DNA of 64,000 nucleotides from Porticoccaceae bacterium (lineage in GTDB: Bacteria > Pseudomonadota > Gammaproteobacteria > Pseudomonadales > Porticoccaceae), in NCBI GenBank assembly GCA_902562425.1, contig CACETF010000005.1, forward strand, positions 62,001-126,000. Reading direction: 5' to 3'. Below are positions 44,368 to 54,370 of this stretch, piece after piece. The position numbers and the translations under genes are program-made. Below the pieces are notes generated by a model, which was not told the origin of the DNA, did no database searches, and was given only the letters and a program-made list of their open reading frames with translations. Every line of letters begins with the position of its first letter. The stretch's first letter is position 1.

Positions 44368-46152
44368 CTAGTCTTTCTCCTTGAGCTGTGCAATCCATAA
44401 ATCTGAGTACCTGCCTCCCATCTCGAGCAGCTCCGAATGCGAACCCTGCTCCACAATTTCTCCATGGTCCATAACTACGATTTTATCGGCATGTATAATA
44501 GTAGAAAGGCGATGTGCAATTATTAGGCTTGTATATCCACGAGAGATCTCATTTAAAGCCTCCATAATTGATCGCTCTGATTCACTATCCAATGACGAAG
44601 TTGCTTCATCGAATACCAGTATCGCAGGCTTCTTTAAAATGGTACGCGCTATAGTTACCCGCTGTTTTTCGCCGCCGGAAAGTTTGAGGCCTCTCTCACC
44701 TACCACAGTATCAGATCCCTCCGGGAGCTCTCTGATAAAATCATCGAGCTGAGCGAGCTTTATTGCCTCTAAAACTTGATCATCAGCAGCCGCAGGATTT
44801 CCGAAACGGATATTCTCGAAAATACTTTCATTAAAAAGTACAGTGTCCTGAGGCACTATTCCAATTGACTCACGCAGGCTCTTCAACGTTACATTGGCAA
44901 TATTTTGTTCATCAACAAGAATAGTTCCCCCCAGAATATCATAGGAGCGAAACAACAACTTAACTAAGGTAGATTTTCCGGCGCCGCTGGCGCCGACAAT
45001 CGCTACTTGTTGACCTCCTTTGATCGTAAGATCGATGCTCTTCAAGAGCGGCCGCTCATCGTGATAGGCGAAGGAAACATCTTTGAAGGTTACGTCTCCC
45101 CCAAAAATCTTAAGGTCTGGAGCATTGGGCTGCTCGAGTACTTTTGTGTTCAAACTCATCAAAGAGAACATGTTTTCTATGTTCGCAGTAGCCCCCCTAA
45201 TTTCTCGATAGACAAATCCGAGGAAGTTCAGAGGCATAAAAAGCTGCATCATGAAAGCATTAATCAGCACAAAATCGCCTATGGTCATGACTCCATCTCG
45301 TACTTCGTTCGCAGCAAGCCATAACATAATTGCCATAGCTAGCGAGATGATAAGGGCTTGACCGGTATTAAGCGCCAATAATGACAGACGTTCTTTCCGC
45401 TTAGCCTGCTCCCAATGTTGGAGGGCTTGGTCATATTTATTACTCTCAAATTCCTCATTTGTAAAATATTTAACTGTCTCATGATTTAATAAACTCTCGA
45501 CGCATAATGTCCCAGCTCTCGAGTCTGCTTGCGCAGCATCTCTCACGAATTGCGTGCGCCAATCAGTCGTAATCATCGAAAAAAGGACAAAGAATACTGC
45601 CGCCATGATTGTGACAAGAGCGAAACTGATTCCATAGTTATATAATAATAGTCCTGCTACCAAAATAATCTCCAACAGAGTCGGCACTATGTTGAAAACA
45701 AAAAATCTCATTAAAAAACTTATGCCATTGATTCCTCGATCTATATCCCGGGAGAGGCCGCCGGTGCGTCTGCTTAGATGAAATTCTGAATCTAGATGAT
45801 GCATATGTTGGAAAACTTCCAGCCCTATTTTACGCATGGCTCTCTCACATACCCGACCAAAAATTGTGTCTCTAATCTCACCCGCAACAAGAACGGCCAA
45901 TCGGGCGAAACCATATGCTACAATTAACATGGTCGGCACCAAGATGATCTCAGCGATGCCCTTTTGTGTAAGCGAGTCAACTACGTGTTTGAGTATAAAT
46001 GGTCCACAAACACTTGCTCCTTTCGACAACACCAAGCACCCCAAAGCCACAATAATTCGAAGCCTATATTCTAGTAAGTATGGCGAGATTGCCCTGAATA
46101 CTTTCCAATTTATTTTTTGATCAGGGTTTTCGGCGTAATTGCGGGTCTTCAT
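44368..46152 (-). CDS. Atm1-type ABC exporter (half transporter)
   Basis: The 594-residue protein has six membrane helices (about 30-310) followed by one ATPase domain. GGLSRDIDRGINGISFLMRF and LNHETVKYFTNEEFE are typical of the Atm1/ABCB7 branch, whose bacterial members export glutathione-linked metals or polysulfides and support Fe-S protein assembly. Walker A is GASGAGKST, the signature LSGGEKQRV and Walker B ILVFDEATSSLD; all are intact. The divergent Gld-like operon starts 228 bases away. The link with glutathione fits the Ggt gene and the GST relic but is only suggestive. Confidence 0.9.
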   Translation of the reverse strand: MKTRNYAENPDQKINWKVFRAISPYLLEYRLRIIVALGCLVLSKGASVCGPFILKHVVDSLTQKGIAEIILVPTMLIVAYGFARLAVLVAGEIRDTIFGRVCERAMRKIGLEVFQHMHHLDSEFHLSRRTGGLSRDIDRGINGISFLMRFFVFNIVPTLLEIILVAGLLLYNYGISFALVTIMAAVFFVLFSMITTDWRTQFVRDAAQADSRAGTLCVESLLNHETVKYFTNEEFESNKYDQALQHWEQAKRKERLSLLALNTGQALIISLAMAIMLWLAANEVRDGVMTIGDFVLINAFMMQLFMPLNFLGFVYREIRGATANIENMFSLMSLNTKVLEQPNAPDLKIFGGDVTFKDVSFAYHDERPLLKSIDLTIKGGQQVAIVGASGAGKSTLVKLLFRSYDILGGTILVDEQNIANVTLKSLRESIGIVPQDTVLFNESIFENIRFGNPAAADDQVLEAIKLAQLDDFIRELPEGSDTVVGERGLKLSGGEKQRVTIARTILKKPAILVFDEATSSLDSESERSIMEALNEISRGYTSLIIAHRLSTIIHADKIVVMDHGEIVEQGSHSELLEMGGRYSDLWIAQLKEKD

Positions 46153-46380
46153 TAACGGAACTCATGGGAGAAAAAAATTTTCGGAGCAGCGAGTATGTAT
46201 TATTGGTCACCATTCTTCCAATTGGTTTAAGACTATTCTCACACATGGGTTTTAAAAAATAATCATTTAAACAAAAAAGTGTAGAGAAAAAAGCTTGATT
46301 TTTTAACATAAAAACCCAATGTATAAACGTGAAGGGGTGGTGTTCATGGGTTATAGCTTTTTACGAATCAGGAGCCTTTA

Positions 46381-47337
46381 ATGTTAAAAGTGGAAGATCT
46401 TACGAGGCGGTACGGCGGATTTCTGGCAGTTGACCGTGTTACTTTCTCTGTCGGCAAAGGAGAAATCGTTGGCCTCTTGGGACATAATGGTGCGGGAAAA
46501 ACTACTATTATGAAGATGCTGAGTGGTTACCTTGAACCTAATTCTGGTGACGCTACTGTAGACGGTCATAATATTGTAGACGAGCCTAAGGAAGTACAAA
46601 AAGTCCTAGGGTACCTACCCGAAACCTTACCCCTTTATCCGGAGATGACGGTGGCCCAATATCTTTATTTCTCGGCAGATTTAAAGGGTTTAAAGGATCG
46701 AGAAAAAGTTTCAGAAATTTTACGAGTAACTAACTCCACAGATCTTAGAGAAAAATTTCTTTCGCCGATTGCTAATCTTTCCAGGGGTTATAAGCAACGT
46801 TTGGGGGTGGCGCAGGCAATTATCGGAAATCCCAGACTCCTGATATTGGATGAACCAACGAACGGACTTGATCCTGAACAGACACAGCACATGAGGTCGC
46901 TCATACGCGACATTGCAAAGAATGCGACGGTCATTCTATCAACACACATAATGCAAGAAGTGGATGCCTTATGCTCCAGGGTCCTCATGTTGCACTCTGG
47001 TAAACTTGCCCTTGATGCTCAATTAGATGAACTTCGCGCCAGCAATTCCTTATTGGTTGAATCCACGCTAGCTACCACCAAACTCGAGTCCTTAGAAAAC
47101 TTATTTGGGGTAGAAACTATCTCACTTATCGCCACGACTGAAGGCTCTAGCACCTATCGAGTTACAACTAATGCCGATGCAGCGCTGAAAAATGTTTCCG
47201 CTGACATTGCGAGAGAGATATCAAAACAAAAAGAATCTCTTTTTATGTTGAAGCCTGAGCTGCGAGATTTAGAGACTCTGTTTAGGGAGGTGGGTAACAA
47301 GGACTCTGGGGTGAAGGAGGTTGGAGATGCAGCATAA
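46381..47337 (+). CDS. ABC transporter ATPase, GldA/NatA-like
   Basis: The 318-residue protein is an ABC-2-type ATPase: Walker A GHNGAGKTT near residues 34-42, signature LSRGYKQRL, Walker B LLILDEPTNGLD. The C-terminal hundred residues form the extension seen in GldA-like proteins. AGGAG six bases before the ATG is a good site. The gene overlaps the next by 11 bases and drives a membrane part fused to a GldG-like domain. In Bacteroidetes the system aids gliding; in Proteobacteria its task is unknown. Confidence 0.9.
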   Translation: MLKVEDLTRRYGGFLAVDRVTFSVGKGEIVGLLGHNGAGKTTIMKMLSGYLEPNSGDATVDGHNIVDEPKEVQKVLGYLPETLPLYPEMTVAQYLYFSADLKGLKDREKVSEILRVTNSTDLREKFLSPIANLSRGYKQRLGVAQAIIGNPRLLILDEPTNGLDPEQTQHMRSLIRDIAKNATVILSTHIMQEVDALCSRVLMLHSGKLALDAQLDELRASNSLLVESTLATTKLESLENLFGVETISLIATTEGSSTYRVTTNADAALKNVSADIAREISKQKESLFMLKPELRDLETLFREVGNKDSGVKEVGDAA

Positions 47338-50230
47338 CAAAGACGCCATATCCGTAATCACAAGCATTGCAAAGAAAGAGATCTCTCTATTCTTTTCATC
47401 ACCCATTGCCTACATTTTCCTCGCTTCTTTTGCCGCGGCTACCCTTTTCATTTTTTTCTGGGTGGAGTCTTTTTTCGCACGTAATATCTCTGATGTGCGA
47501 CCTCTTTTCGAGTGGATGCCACTACTTCTCCTGCTACTGAGTTCAGCTTTGACAATGAAAATGTGGAGCGAAGAGCGCAAAACCGGTGGGCTTGAATTCG
47601 TTTTAACGCGTGCGGTGCCTGTTTGGTATTTTGTCATTGGAAAATTTATCGCTTGTCTATACCTGCTGTTCACGGCAATGGTTGTTACCCTGCCACTTCC
47701 GCTCACAGTGGCCCTACTCGGGGAGCTAGATTGGGGGCCAGTCTGGGCGGGTTACTTCGCCACGCTCTTTCTCGGGGCGTCATATCTCAGCATCGGTTTA
47801 TACGTGTCTGCAAAAAGCGACAACCAGATCGTAAGTCTTATCTCCACTTGCGCGCTCTGCGGATTATTTTATATGGTAGGTAATCCGCTGATCACTGACC
47901 TGTTCGTTAACGACATAGGGGATATTTTGCGTCTTTTGGGCACTGGATCTCGCTTTGAGTCGATTACTAGGGGAGTAATTGATATTCGCGATTTTTACTA
48001 CTACGGAAGTCTCATTATTACATTTTTGGCTCTTAATGTTTACGCGGTGGAGAAGGAGCGTTGGATTACAGATAACACTAATTCCCGTCACAAAAGGTGG
48101 CAGCTACTCATAACTCTTTTGGCTTCCAACGCCCTATTGGCAAATTTTTGGCTGAGTCAAATTTCAACTCTAAGGGTTGATATGACAGAGGGGCGCCAAT
48201 ATTCCATTTCTCAGTCAACTGAAAACTATCTTCGTCGACTTCAAGAGCCGTTGTTAGTGCGAGCGTATTTCAGTTCAAAGACACATCCGTTGTTATCGCC
48301 GCTTGTTCCGCAGCTGAAAGATCTTATAAAAGAATACGAAATTTCCGGAAAAGGGAACGTACGTGCTGAGTTTGTAGACCCGCAGAATAATCCAGAAATG
48401 GAACAGGAAGCTAATCAGCAATATGGTATTCAACCGATACCCTTCCAAGTAGCTGACCGATATCAGTCCTCGATAGTCAGCTCTTATTTTAATGTCCTTG
48501 TGAAATATGGAGACGAGTACCAAGTACTAAATTTTCGCGACCTCATTGAGATTAAGGCGAGGAGTGAGTCACAGATTGACGTGAAGCTACGTAATCCAGA
48601 ACATGATCTAACCAGAGCCATTAAAAAGGTTTTGTATAGCTATCAGACGGAGGGTAATCTTTTTGACACAATAGGCACTGATATTCAGTTGAAAGCTTAC
48701 GTTTCAAGTGATTCGGAGCTTCCTGTTCCACTCGTAGACTTCAATAGCGTCGTGAAAGAGGTTGCAAAAGATTTTACTTCCCAGTCCAATGGACGTTTTT
48801 CCACCTCATTCATTAATCCGAGAGACGACGCCGGTGTTGTAGCAGCCGAAATTGCAGAACAGTATGGCTTTAGACCCATGAGCGCAGGATTATTCAGCGA
48901 CGCATCATTCTTTTACTACCTCACACTGGAGAATGAAGGCCAGGTCGTACAAGTACCAATCGAAGATTTAAGCAAAGAAGGATTTAAGCGAAACCTGGAA
49001 GCGGGGATAAAGAGGTTTGCGACCGGCTTTACAAAAAACGTAGCCCTGGTATCTCCCGCACCCGACTACAGTTCACCCTACGGAGGATCGAGTAGCGCGC
49101 AATTTACTACCTTACAAGATTTCATCGGTGCTGAGTTAAATGTTTCTCAAGAGAATCTCTCCGATGGATCAGTTGAAGGAGCCGCCGATATATTATTACT
49201 AACGGCACCGGAGGATTTTGGGGAACGAGAGCTCTTCGCATTAGACCAGTTTCTTATGAAAGGCGGTACTGTCATTGTTTCCTCATCACACTTTAAGACT
49301 AGTTATGCCAATCGCAGTTTAACTATGGTACCCAATGATAGTGGTCTTGATGACTGGTTCGCCCACAACGGCATACAAATCGAAAGGCGGCTCGTAATGG
49401 ATCCCCAAAATTCAGCATTTCCGGCTCCTGTGACGAGGAATATTGGCGGGTTCCAAATTCAGGAAATGAGAATGCTTGATTACCCATACTTCCCTGACGT
49501 CCGCGGAAGTGCTCTAAATAGTTCCAACCTGATTACTTCAGAGTTACCGCAGCTTACTATGGCCTGGGCATCTCCAATTATCATTGACAATGAAACAAAC
49601 AAAAATAGAGTAGTAACCAAACTTTTACAAAGCTCGGAGAAATCTTGGGTGTCCGACTCACTAGATATTCTTCCAAGGATAACTGGACAAGGCGTGAGTC
49701 CATTCGTGCCGCAAGGACCGCAGGAATCACACTTACTCGGTGTCATCTTAGAGGGCCGCTTTGAATCTTTCTTTGCAGGGCGAAACCCGCCGAAAGCTGA
49801 GGCAGAGACTCCCGATGAAGATTCGACAGACTCATCAACTGATGCACCACTTGAACTCGATAACGTGGTTGACCACTCCCCCGATATCGCGCGGATAATA
49901 TTATTTAGCTCAAATGAGTTTCTTAATGATCAAACGTTACAAATGCTTGGTAGCGCAGAGCAGACTTCTTACGTTAATTCAGTTCAGATGTTAGCCAACG
50001 CTATTGACTGGTCGTTAGAGGATCAAGGTTTGCTCAGTATTCGCTCTCGAGGCCATTTCAACCGAACACTTCCACCGATGGCAAATAGCACGCAAGTATT
50101 GTGGGAATATTTGAATTATGCTTTGTCGGGTCTCGTCATTATCGGCATTGCTCTGAGAGTGAGGGCTAAACGAAAGAGCACCAATGATCAATATCAGAAT
50201 TTGCTCGACAAAAAGGAGGAAATGGCATGA
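47327..50230 (+). CDS. GldF-GldG-type fused ABC permease/auxiliary protein
   Basis: The 967-residue protein fuses an ABC-2 permease of about six helices (residues about 15-240; KMWSEERKTGGLEFVLTRAVP is the family landmark) to a large extracytoplasmic GldG-like domain (about 265-900). The latter carries DMTEGRQYSIS, LRRLQEPLLVRAYFSS and DILLLTAPEDFGE. A C-terminal membrane helix (about 925-945) closes it. I chose ATG 47327 because AGGAGG lies six bases upstream; a TTG two codons earlier is inferior. The next gene overlaps by four bases. Confidence 0.88.
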   Translation: MQHNKDAISVITSIAKKEISLFFSSPIAYIFLASFAAATLFIFFWVESFFARNISDVRPLFEWMPLLLLLLSSALTMKMWSEERKTGGLEFVLTRAVPVWYFVIGKFIACLYLLFTAMVVTLPLPLTVALLGELDWGPVWAGYFATLFLGASYLSIGLYVSAKSDNQIVSLISTCALCGLFYMVGNPLITDLFVNDIGDILRLLGTGSRFESITRGVIDIRDFYYYGSLIITFLALNVYAVEKERWITDNTNSRHKRWQLLITLLASNALLANFWLSQISTLRVDMTEGRQYSISQSTENYLRRLQEPLLVRAYFSSKTHPLLSPLVPQLKDLIKEYEISGKGNVRAEFVDPQNNPEMEQEANQQYGIQPIPFQVADRYQSSIVSSYFNVLVKYGDEYQVLNFRDLIEIKARSESQIDVKLRNPEHDLTRAIKKVLYSYQTEGNLFDTIGTDIQLKAYVSSDSELPVPLVDFNSVVKEVAKDFTSQSNGRFSTSFINPRDDAGVVAAEIAEQYGFRPMSAGLFSDASFFYYLTLENEGQVVQVPIEDLSKEGFKRNLEAGIKRFATGFTKNVALVSPAPDYSSPYGGSSSAQFTTLQDFIGAELNVSQENLSDGSVEGAADILLLTAPEDFGERELFALDQFLMKGGTVIVSSSHFKTSYANRSLTMVPNDSGLDDWFAHNGIQIERRLVMDPQNSAFPAPVTRNIGGFQIQEMRMLDYPYFPDVRGSALNSSNLITSELPQLTMAWASPIIIDNETNKNRVVTKLLQSSEKSWVSDSLDILPRITGQGVSPFVPQGPQESHLLGVILEGRFESFFAGRNPPKAEAETPDEDSTDSSTDAPLELDNVVDHSPDIARIILFSSNEFLNDQTLQMLGSAEQTSYVNSVQMLANAIDWSLEDQGLLSIRSRGHFNRTLPPMANSTQVLWEYLNYALSGLVIIGIALRVRAKRKSTNDQYQNLLDKKEEMA

Positions 50231-51180
50231 TTAATTCAAAAACATCCTGGCTATTCGTCCTTCTAGGCTTACAAATGACCTTGACACTGATTGTCGTCGC
50301 TTATGAGAAGAGCACAACCGGATCTCTTGATTCAAAGCCGCTGATTAATGCAGAGGCACAGGTCATAGATGAATTAGTAATAAGTGACAATTCTGGAGAA
50401 TTGCGCCTGAACAAAACCGAGGGCGGATGGGTTATACCTGCACTGGGGGGGCTAGCCGCAAACGAAATAAAACTTACAACAGTGCTAAGTGACCTTCTTA
50501 ACTTAAAAAGTGATTGGCCAGTTGCCTCCGCAACTGGTAGTCGATCACGTTTTGAGGTATCTGAGGACAAATTCAATAGGCGCGTGGACTTATTATCTAG
50601 CAATGCAAACGTTGGCCGCATCTACGTTGGGACATCTCCGGGCTTTAAAAAATCACACGTGAGATTAGATGGGCAGAAAAATATCTACTCACTTGCCCTC
50701 AATGCATATGACCTTCCCACAGAACCAGCTGATTGGCTGGACAAATCATTAATTTCGGTGCAAAACATAAGTTCAATAGAGGGACTTGATTTTAAACTAG
50801 TCTCAGAAAATAGGGAGTGGACGTTAATTTCAACTGAAAAAGAGTTAGAGTCTGAGTCGATTGTAAAGGTAAATAAAGAAAATGCTAACGCACTCGATAT
50901 GGCTCTTAAAACACTGACAGTTTTGTCGGTTGCTGATAAAGATATCAATTTGGGAGAATCGAAGTCTTTCCGTCTTGAGGTGTTCGCTCCGAATCAAATC
51001 ACTTTCACATTTTTTGAAAAAGAGGATAAGTACTATGTAAGTCGCTCAGGCATCGACAAAATTTTTACTCTTAGCAAGTTCAATTTTGACAAGTTTTCGA
51101 ATCAAAATTTAACAAGCCTCTCCGAACCCGACACGGACAAACCCCCCGTCACTCCCGCTGGCCAAAGTATTTCAGATTAA
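50227..51180 (+). CDS. DUF4340-domain protein of the Gld-like operon
   Basis: The 317-residue protein has one N-terminal membrane helix (about 8-25) and a long extracytoplasmic part with repeated beta-type stretches. GELRLNKTEGGWVIP and the RIYVGTSPGFKKSHVRLDG segment match the DUF4340 pattern (W-x-h...G...V-x-L-D). Such genes regularly end GldA-GldFG operons in Proteobacteria. The start overlaps the permease stop by ATGA. The C-terminus is a Pro/Thr-rich tail. Confidence 0.82.
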   Translation: MINSKTSWLFVLLGLQMTLTLIVVAYEKSTTGSLDSKPLINAEAQVIDELVISDNSGELRLNKTEGGWVIPALGGLAANEIKLTTVLSDLLNLKSDWPVASATGSRSRFEVSEDKFNRRVDLLSSNANVGRIYVGTSPGFKKSHVRLDGQKNIYSLALNAYDLPTEPADWLDKSLISVQNISSIEGLDFKLVSENREWTLISTEKELESESIVKVNKENANALDMALKTLTVLSVADKDINLGESKSFRLEVFAPNQITFTFFEKEDKYYVSRSGIDKIFTLSKFNFDKFSNQNLTSLSEPDTDKPPVTPAGQSISD

Positions 51181-51315
51181 TTTTGCAAGTTGAAACCCAT
51201 GTTATAATTCGGTAGCTCATTTATCGCCATCAAAGGGATGAGACATTTGTTTACAAAAGCTGGGTTAATAAACACAAAATTTATTGAAAAATTAATCATT
51301 AGTTGAGTACTGTTA

Positions 51316-53418
51316 TTAATGGATCTCAGGTGCAAGACATTCAGAAATGTGCAACCAGTTAAAGCGAAATTCGCTTTCAGACCGAATGATTAAATCATGT
51401 TCCCCAGCCGGGATGTTAACGGGATCCGATCGAAAGGTCAGCCAGGCATCGTTTGAGCCAGTGCTCACCTCAGGGAATCGATGAGCAATCTCTCCATTTA
51501 GCTGGATTAATACTCCTCCAAGCCTTTCAGATGCGATTCGAAGATCAAAAACACAATCAACAGGGACCTCTGATGAAATCTTAAATACTGCCTCATCTCC
51601 GGGAGTGGCAACCAGATGTGCCAGTCCATCATTATCATTCGTGGGTTGGTGATTGAACCCAGATAGCTCATGCGCACCTTCAGCTTCTATTTTTGAGGGA
51701 ATTTGATATCGATAATCTATCGATGGAATCGCGACATAAATTCCCCCTAGTGGTGACAGAACCCCATCCTCAGCTAAAATACTGTTATAAGGCGGTTCAT
51801 TTAATCCATACCGGTTACGCCCGACGAACCACGCATATCTGTAAACTGATTCCGTCTGCTCAAGCCACCGGGTTGTCTCGGCAAGGTAATCCATCTGCCA
51901 CTCAAGGCCTGGATGGTTTCTGTCAGACTGAACAGCCCAATCGCCCATGGAGGCCCATTCGGTAATCCATATCGGTTTATTGAATTCCTCGAATTTTCTA
52001 ACATACTCTTTGAAGTTACTTGGGTTCCTCATATACCCATGAATCGCTATGTGATCCACTCGGCAGTCATTGCATTCGTTAAAAAAGGCTCTCAAATATT
52101 CCAATGGGTTTCCATCATTTTCGGTCCCGGGAATATCGACATCCCCCGGCGCATAATTTACGCCGGGGGATACAAGCACCAAGTTATGGTCGTCTGCGAT
52201 AGATTGTAATCTGGGCCACTGCGCAGCCGCCTGAGCAGGAGTCAAATTTGCTTGGTTTTTGTGCCCAGGCTCATTGAATCCCAATAGGTATCTCACATTG
52301 GAATTATCCTCAACAAACCTCCTAATAACAGTGTCGTCAAATCTGCCTCCCCACGCCATCGGAACAAAATCATATCCATAATCCGCATAGACGGCTTGAA
52401 CTGGATCTTTTGCCTCCTTACCCCAGTTATACCACCACCTCACTTTTCCGGCCATAACTTGAAGATCCGCTTCAGTAAGGTAGCCATACGCCAGACCTCT
52501 TTTCTTGCTAATCTGCGCCACCTCGGATGAATGCGGTGAAGCAAAACTTCCACCATCTGAATTAAGATCACGTATACTCCACTGTGAAAATGAACCTGAA
52601 CTTGCCTGAACAAGTTCCCTGAAGTGTTCGCTCGTTACACTAAAACTCTGCTCTGGAGCTTCCCAGCTACCATTAACGTCGCCCATTAAAATTCCGACCA
52701 TATTTTGTACGGAGTTTTGCTCTGGCTCTGCAATAATTTCTGTGCTACTCCACATCACGTCAGACTTGGTAGTATAGAACTCACGGGATGTTTCGTCCCA
52801 GAAATCAAAGTCTTCCGATACAAAAATCCATTGGGATTCTTTAGTATCACTAACCATTACCGACATCTTTAAAATCTCTAAGGCATCTGCTGAAGTGACT
52901 CTTCCATCCCGATTCACGTCTGCTGCAATATATTGGTATGGAGAGATTGGCAGGGAGTTAAGTGGGCCAGAGCCATCGGGATCAATGTTTGGATTAACTC
53001 CAACCGAAATCTTTAAAGCTGCCAAGGCATCTGCAGATGTGATAACACCGACAAAATTATCCTCAATGATTTCCTTCGTAGCAACAAGCCTGTCAGAGAC
53101 GTCAGATCGCACTTGGAGGTCATATCTCCCGTTTGTTCCGGTTATGCCTCCCTGAGCGGGATGATTCGACTCTCCTACAGAAAGTTGCTCTGAAATCACA
53201 GTGACAGCTTGTATTAAAGAATGATTCTTCCAGTGATAGACCATGCCCGAGATCGTCATCTTGCAACTTAAACAATCCAAGTTATCCTTCGGATCAGTAC
53301 CATCAAGAATTTCCTGAGAATCATTAACTCCGTCCCCATCGGTATCCACAGAGGCACTAGACCCGCTGAACAAAAAAATTCCAGCAAAGGCAAGAAAGCA
53401 GACATATTTTGTTATCAA
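51316..53418 (-). CDS. Modular secreted GH128 beta-1,3-glucanase-like protein
   Basis: The 700-residue protein begins with a signal peptide (about 1-22) and one TSP3-like Ca repeat (DTDGDGVND). The module at about 57-140 (GMVYHWKN, ATKEI, TSADALAALK) is shared with the protein at 38.3 kb. A dockerin-like Ca loop lies in DVNRDGRVTSADAL (168-180). The catalytic domain (about 305-560) resembles GH128/Asl1: LGFNEP gives acid/base Glu 383 and WITEWAS gives nucleophile Glu 487. The C-terminus is a CBM6-like beta-sandwich with IEAEGAHELSG and IPAGEHDL. Likely acts on beta-1,3-glucan such as laminarin outside the cell. Confidence 0.85.
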   Translation of the reverse strand: MITKYVCFLAFAGIFLFSGSSASVDTDGDGVNDSQEILDGTDPKDNLDCLSCKMTISGMVYHWKNHSLIQAVTVISEQLSVGESNHPAQGGITGTNGRYDLQVRSDVSDRLVATKEIIEDNFVGVITSADALAALKISVGVNPNIDPDGSGPLNSLPISPYQYIAADVNRDGRVTSADALEILKMSVMVSDTKESQWIFVSEDFDFWDETSREFYTTKSDVMWSSTEIIAEPEQNSVQNMVGILMGDVNGSWEAPEQSFSVTSEHFRELVQASSGSFSQWSIRDLNSDGGSFASPHSSEVAQISKKRGLAYGYLTEADLQVMAGKVRWWYNWGKEAKDPVQAVYADYGYDFVPMAWGGRFDDTVIRRFVEDNSNVRYLLGFNEPGHKNQANLTPAQAAAQWPRLQSIADDHNLVLVSPGVNYAPGDVDIPGTENDGNPLEYLRAFFNECNDCRVDHIAIHGYMRNPSNFKEYVRKFEEFNKPIWITEWASMGDWAVQSDRNHPGLEWQMDYLAETTRWLEQTESVYRYAWFVGRNRYGLNEPPYNSILAEDGVLSPLGGIYVAIPSIDYRYQIPSKIEAEGAHELSGFNHQPTNDNDGLAHLVATPGDEAVFKISSEVPVDCVFDLRIASERLGGVLIQLNGEIAHRFPEVSTGSNDAWLTFRSDPVNIPAGEHDLIIRSESEFRFNWLHISECLAPEIH

Positions 53419-53533
53419 GTAGAAATCGCATTCTCCTTATTTGTGCATCTATTGCGGCACTACCCAGGAATGATAGTCATCAGATAAAACGTATGGAACA
53501 CCCGAAGATAACAAAATCATCTCCAATCCACGA

Positions 53534-54091
53534 TTAGAAAAGCTTTTTCGCGTACTTTAAACAATCCTCCGCAGGGCTCCAAAACCAGCCCCTTGGATCC
53601 CACACTCGGCCACAAATCATGTATAAACATTGTGCATAGGCGGTCTCTGCACTTCCAACTTCACCTAGCTCATCCAAAGATCGAGCCTTGACCCAGAGCG
53701 CAAATGAAACATCGTTCATAAGATAATCTTCTTCAATAGCTAACCGATCATGCCTGTGCACTCTTCCCGTCGGTGGACACTTTGCATTCATTTCTAATAA
53801 CCTTTTTTGCTGCTGACCTGCCTCAGGACCCCACCGATTGAAACACTCATCAACGACAGCTACTGCTCTCGAATATTCCTTTTCTTCATATAATTTCGCA
53901 GATGTTACTGCCCAAAATGCTGAATCACCGAGTTCTTTATCTGCAGAAATGCATGGGTTATATTCAAAAGTTTCCCCAATTACAGTATTTGTAAATGCGA
54001 GGGATAACGATATTAAAATCAGATAAAAACGAAATGCCCCCCCACCATTTCTCAAAAACCATACCCCCTGCAGGTTAAGGTATCCATTCAT
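53534..54091 (-). CDS. Hypothetical exported protein, second gene of a small operon
   Basis: The 185-residue protein has a hydrophobic signal or anchor at about residues 20-39. The mature part contains TPR-like helices (WAVTSAKLYEEKEYSRAVAVVDECF, ALWVKARSLDELGEVGSAETAYAQCLY; both quoted by their landmarks) and several cysteines that could form disulfides. I recognise no named family. Its ATG overlaps the stop of the upstream small gene (ATGA), so the two are translated together. Confidence 0.6.
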   Translation of the reverse strand: MNGYLNLQGVWFLRNGGGAFRFYLILISLSLAFTNTVIGETFEYNPCISADKELGDSAFWAVTSAKLYEEKEYSRAVAVVDECFNRWGPEAGQQQKRLLEMNAKCPPTGRVHRHDRLAIEEDYLMNDVSFALWVKARSLDELGEVGSAETAYAQCLYMICGRVWDPRGWFWSPAEDCLKYAKKLF

Positions 54092-54351
54092 AGTTCAATT
54101 CCCGTTTTATCCATAAAATCTCTGGCCTGATTTAACAAAAAATAAATAAAACTCGTCCGCGATTGGGAGGCATAAATACTCGTGTTAAGTGCACCAATCG
54201 CACAGACTGTCTCCTCATTAAGATAGCGGAGAATCAATGCTCTGTCGCTCTCAACAATAAAACCACCTGCCAAGCAGGCATCGAGGGATTCTGTAAGGTA
54301 TTTCTCTATAGCTTCGTTAGTCACGGTGAAATGATAATCAAATTCTGACAT
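54088..54351 (-). CDS. Hypothetical small soluble protein, 87 residues
   Basis: This 87-residue, mostly helical protein shows no signal peptide or known motif. The start at 54351 has GGAG four bases upstream; an earlier in-frame ATG at 54396 would overlap the neighbouring SDR gene. It overlaps the next gene by ATGA and follows the SDR by 19 bases, so all three may share a transcript. Function unknown. Confidence 0.55.
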   Translation of the reverse strand: MSEFDYHFTVTNEAIEKYLTESLDACLAGGFIVESDRALILRYLNEETVCAIGALNTSIYASQSRTSFIYFLLNQARDFMDKTGIEL

Positions 54352-54370
54352 ACAACTCCATATGGTTTTC

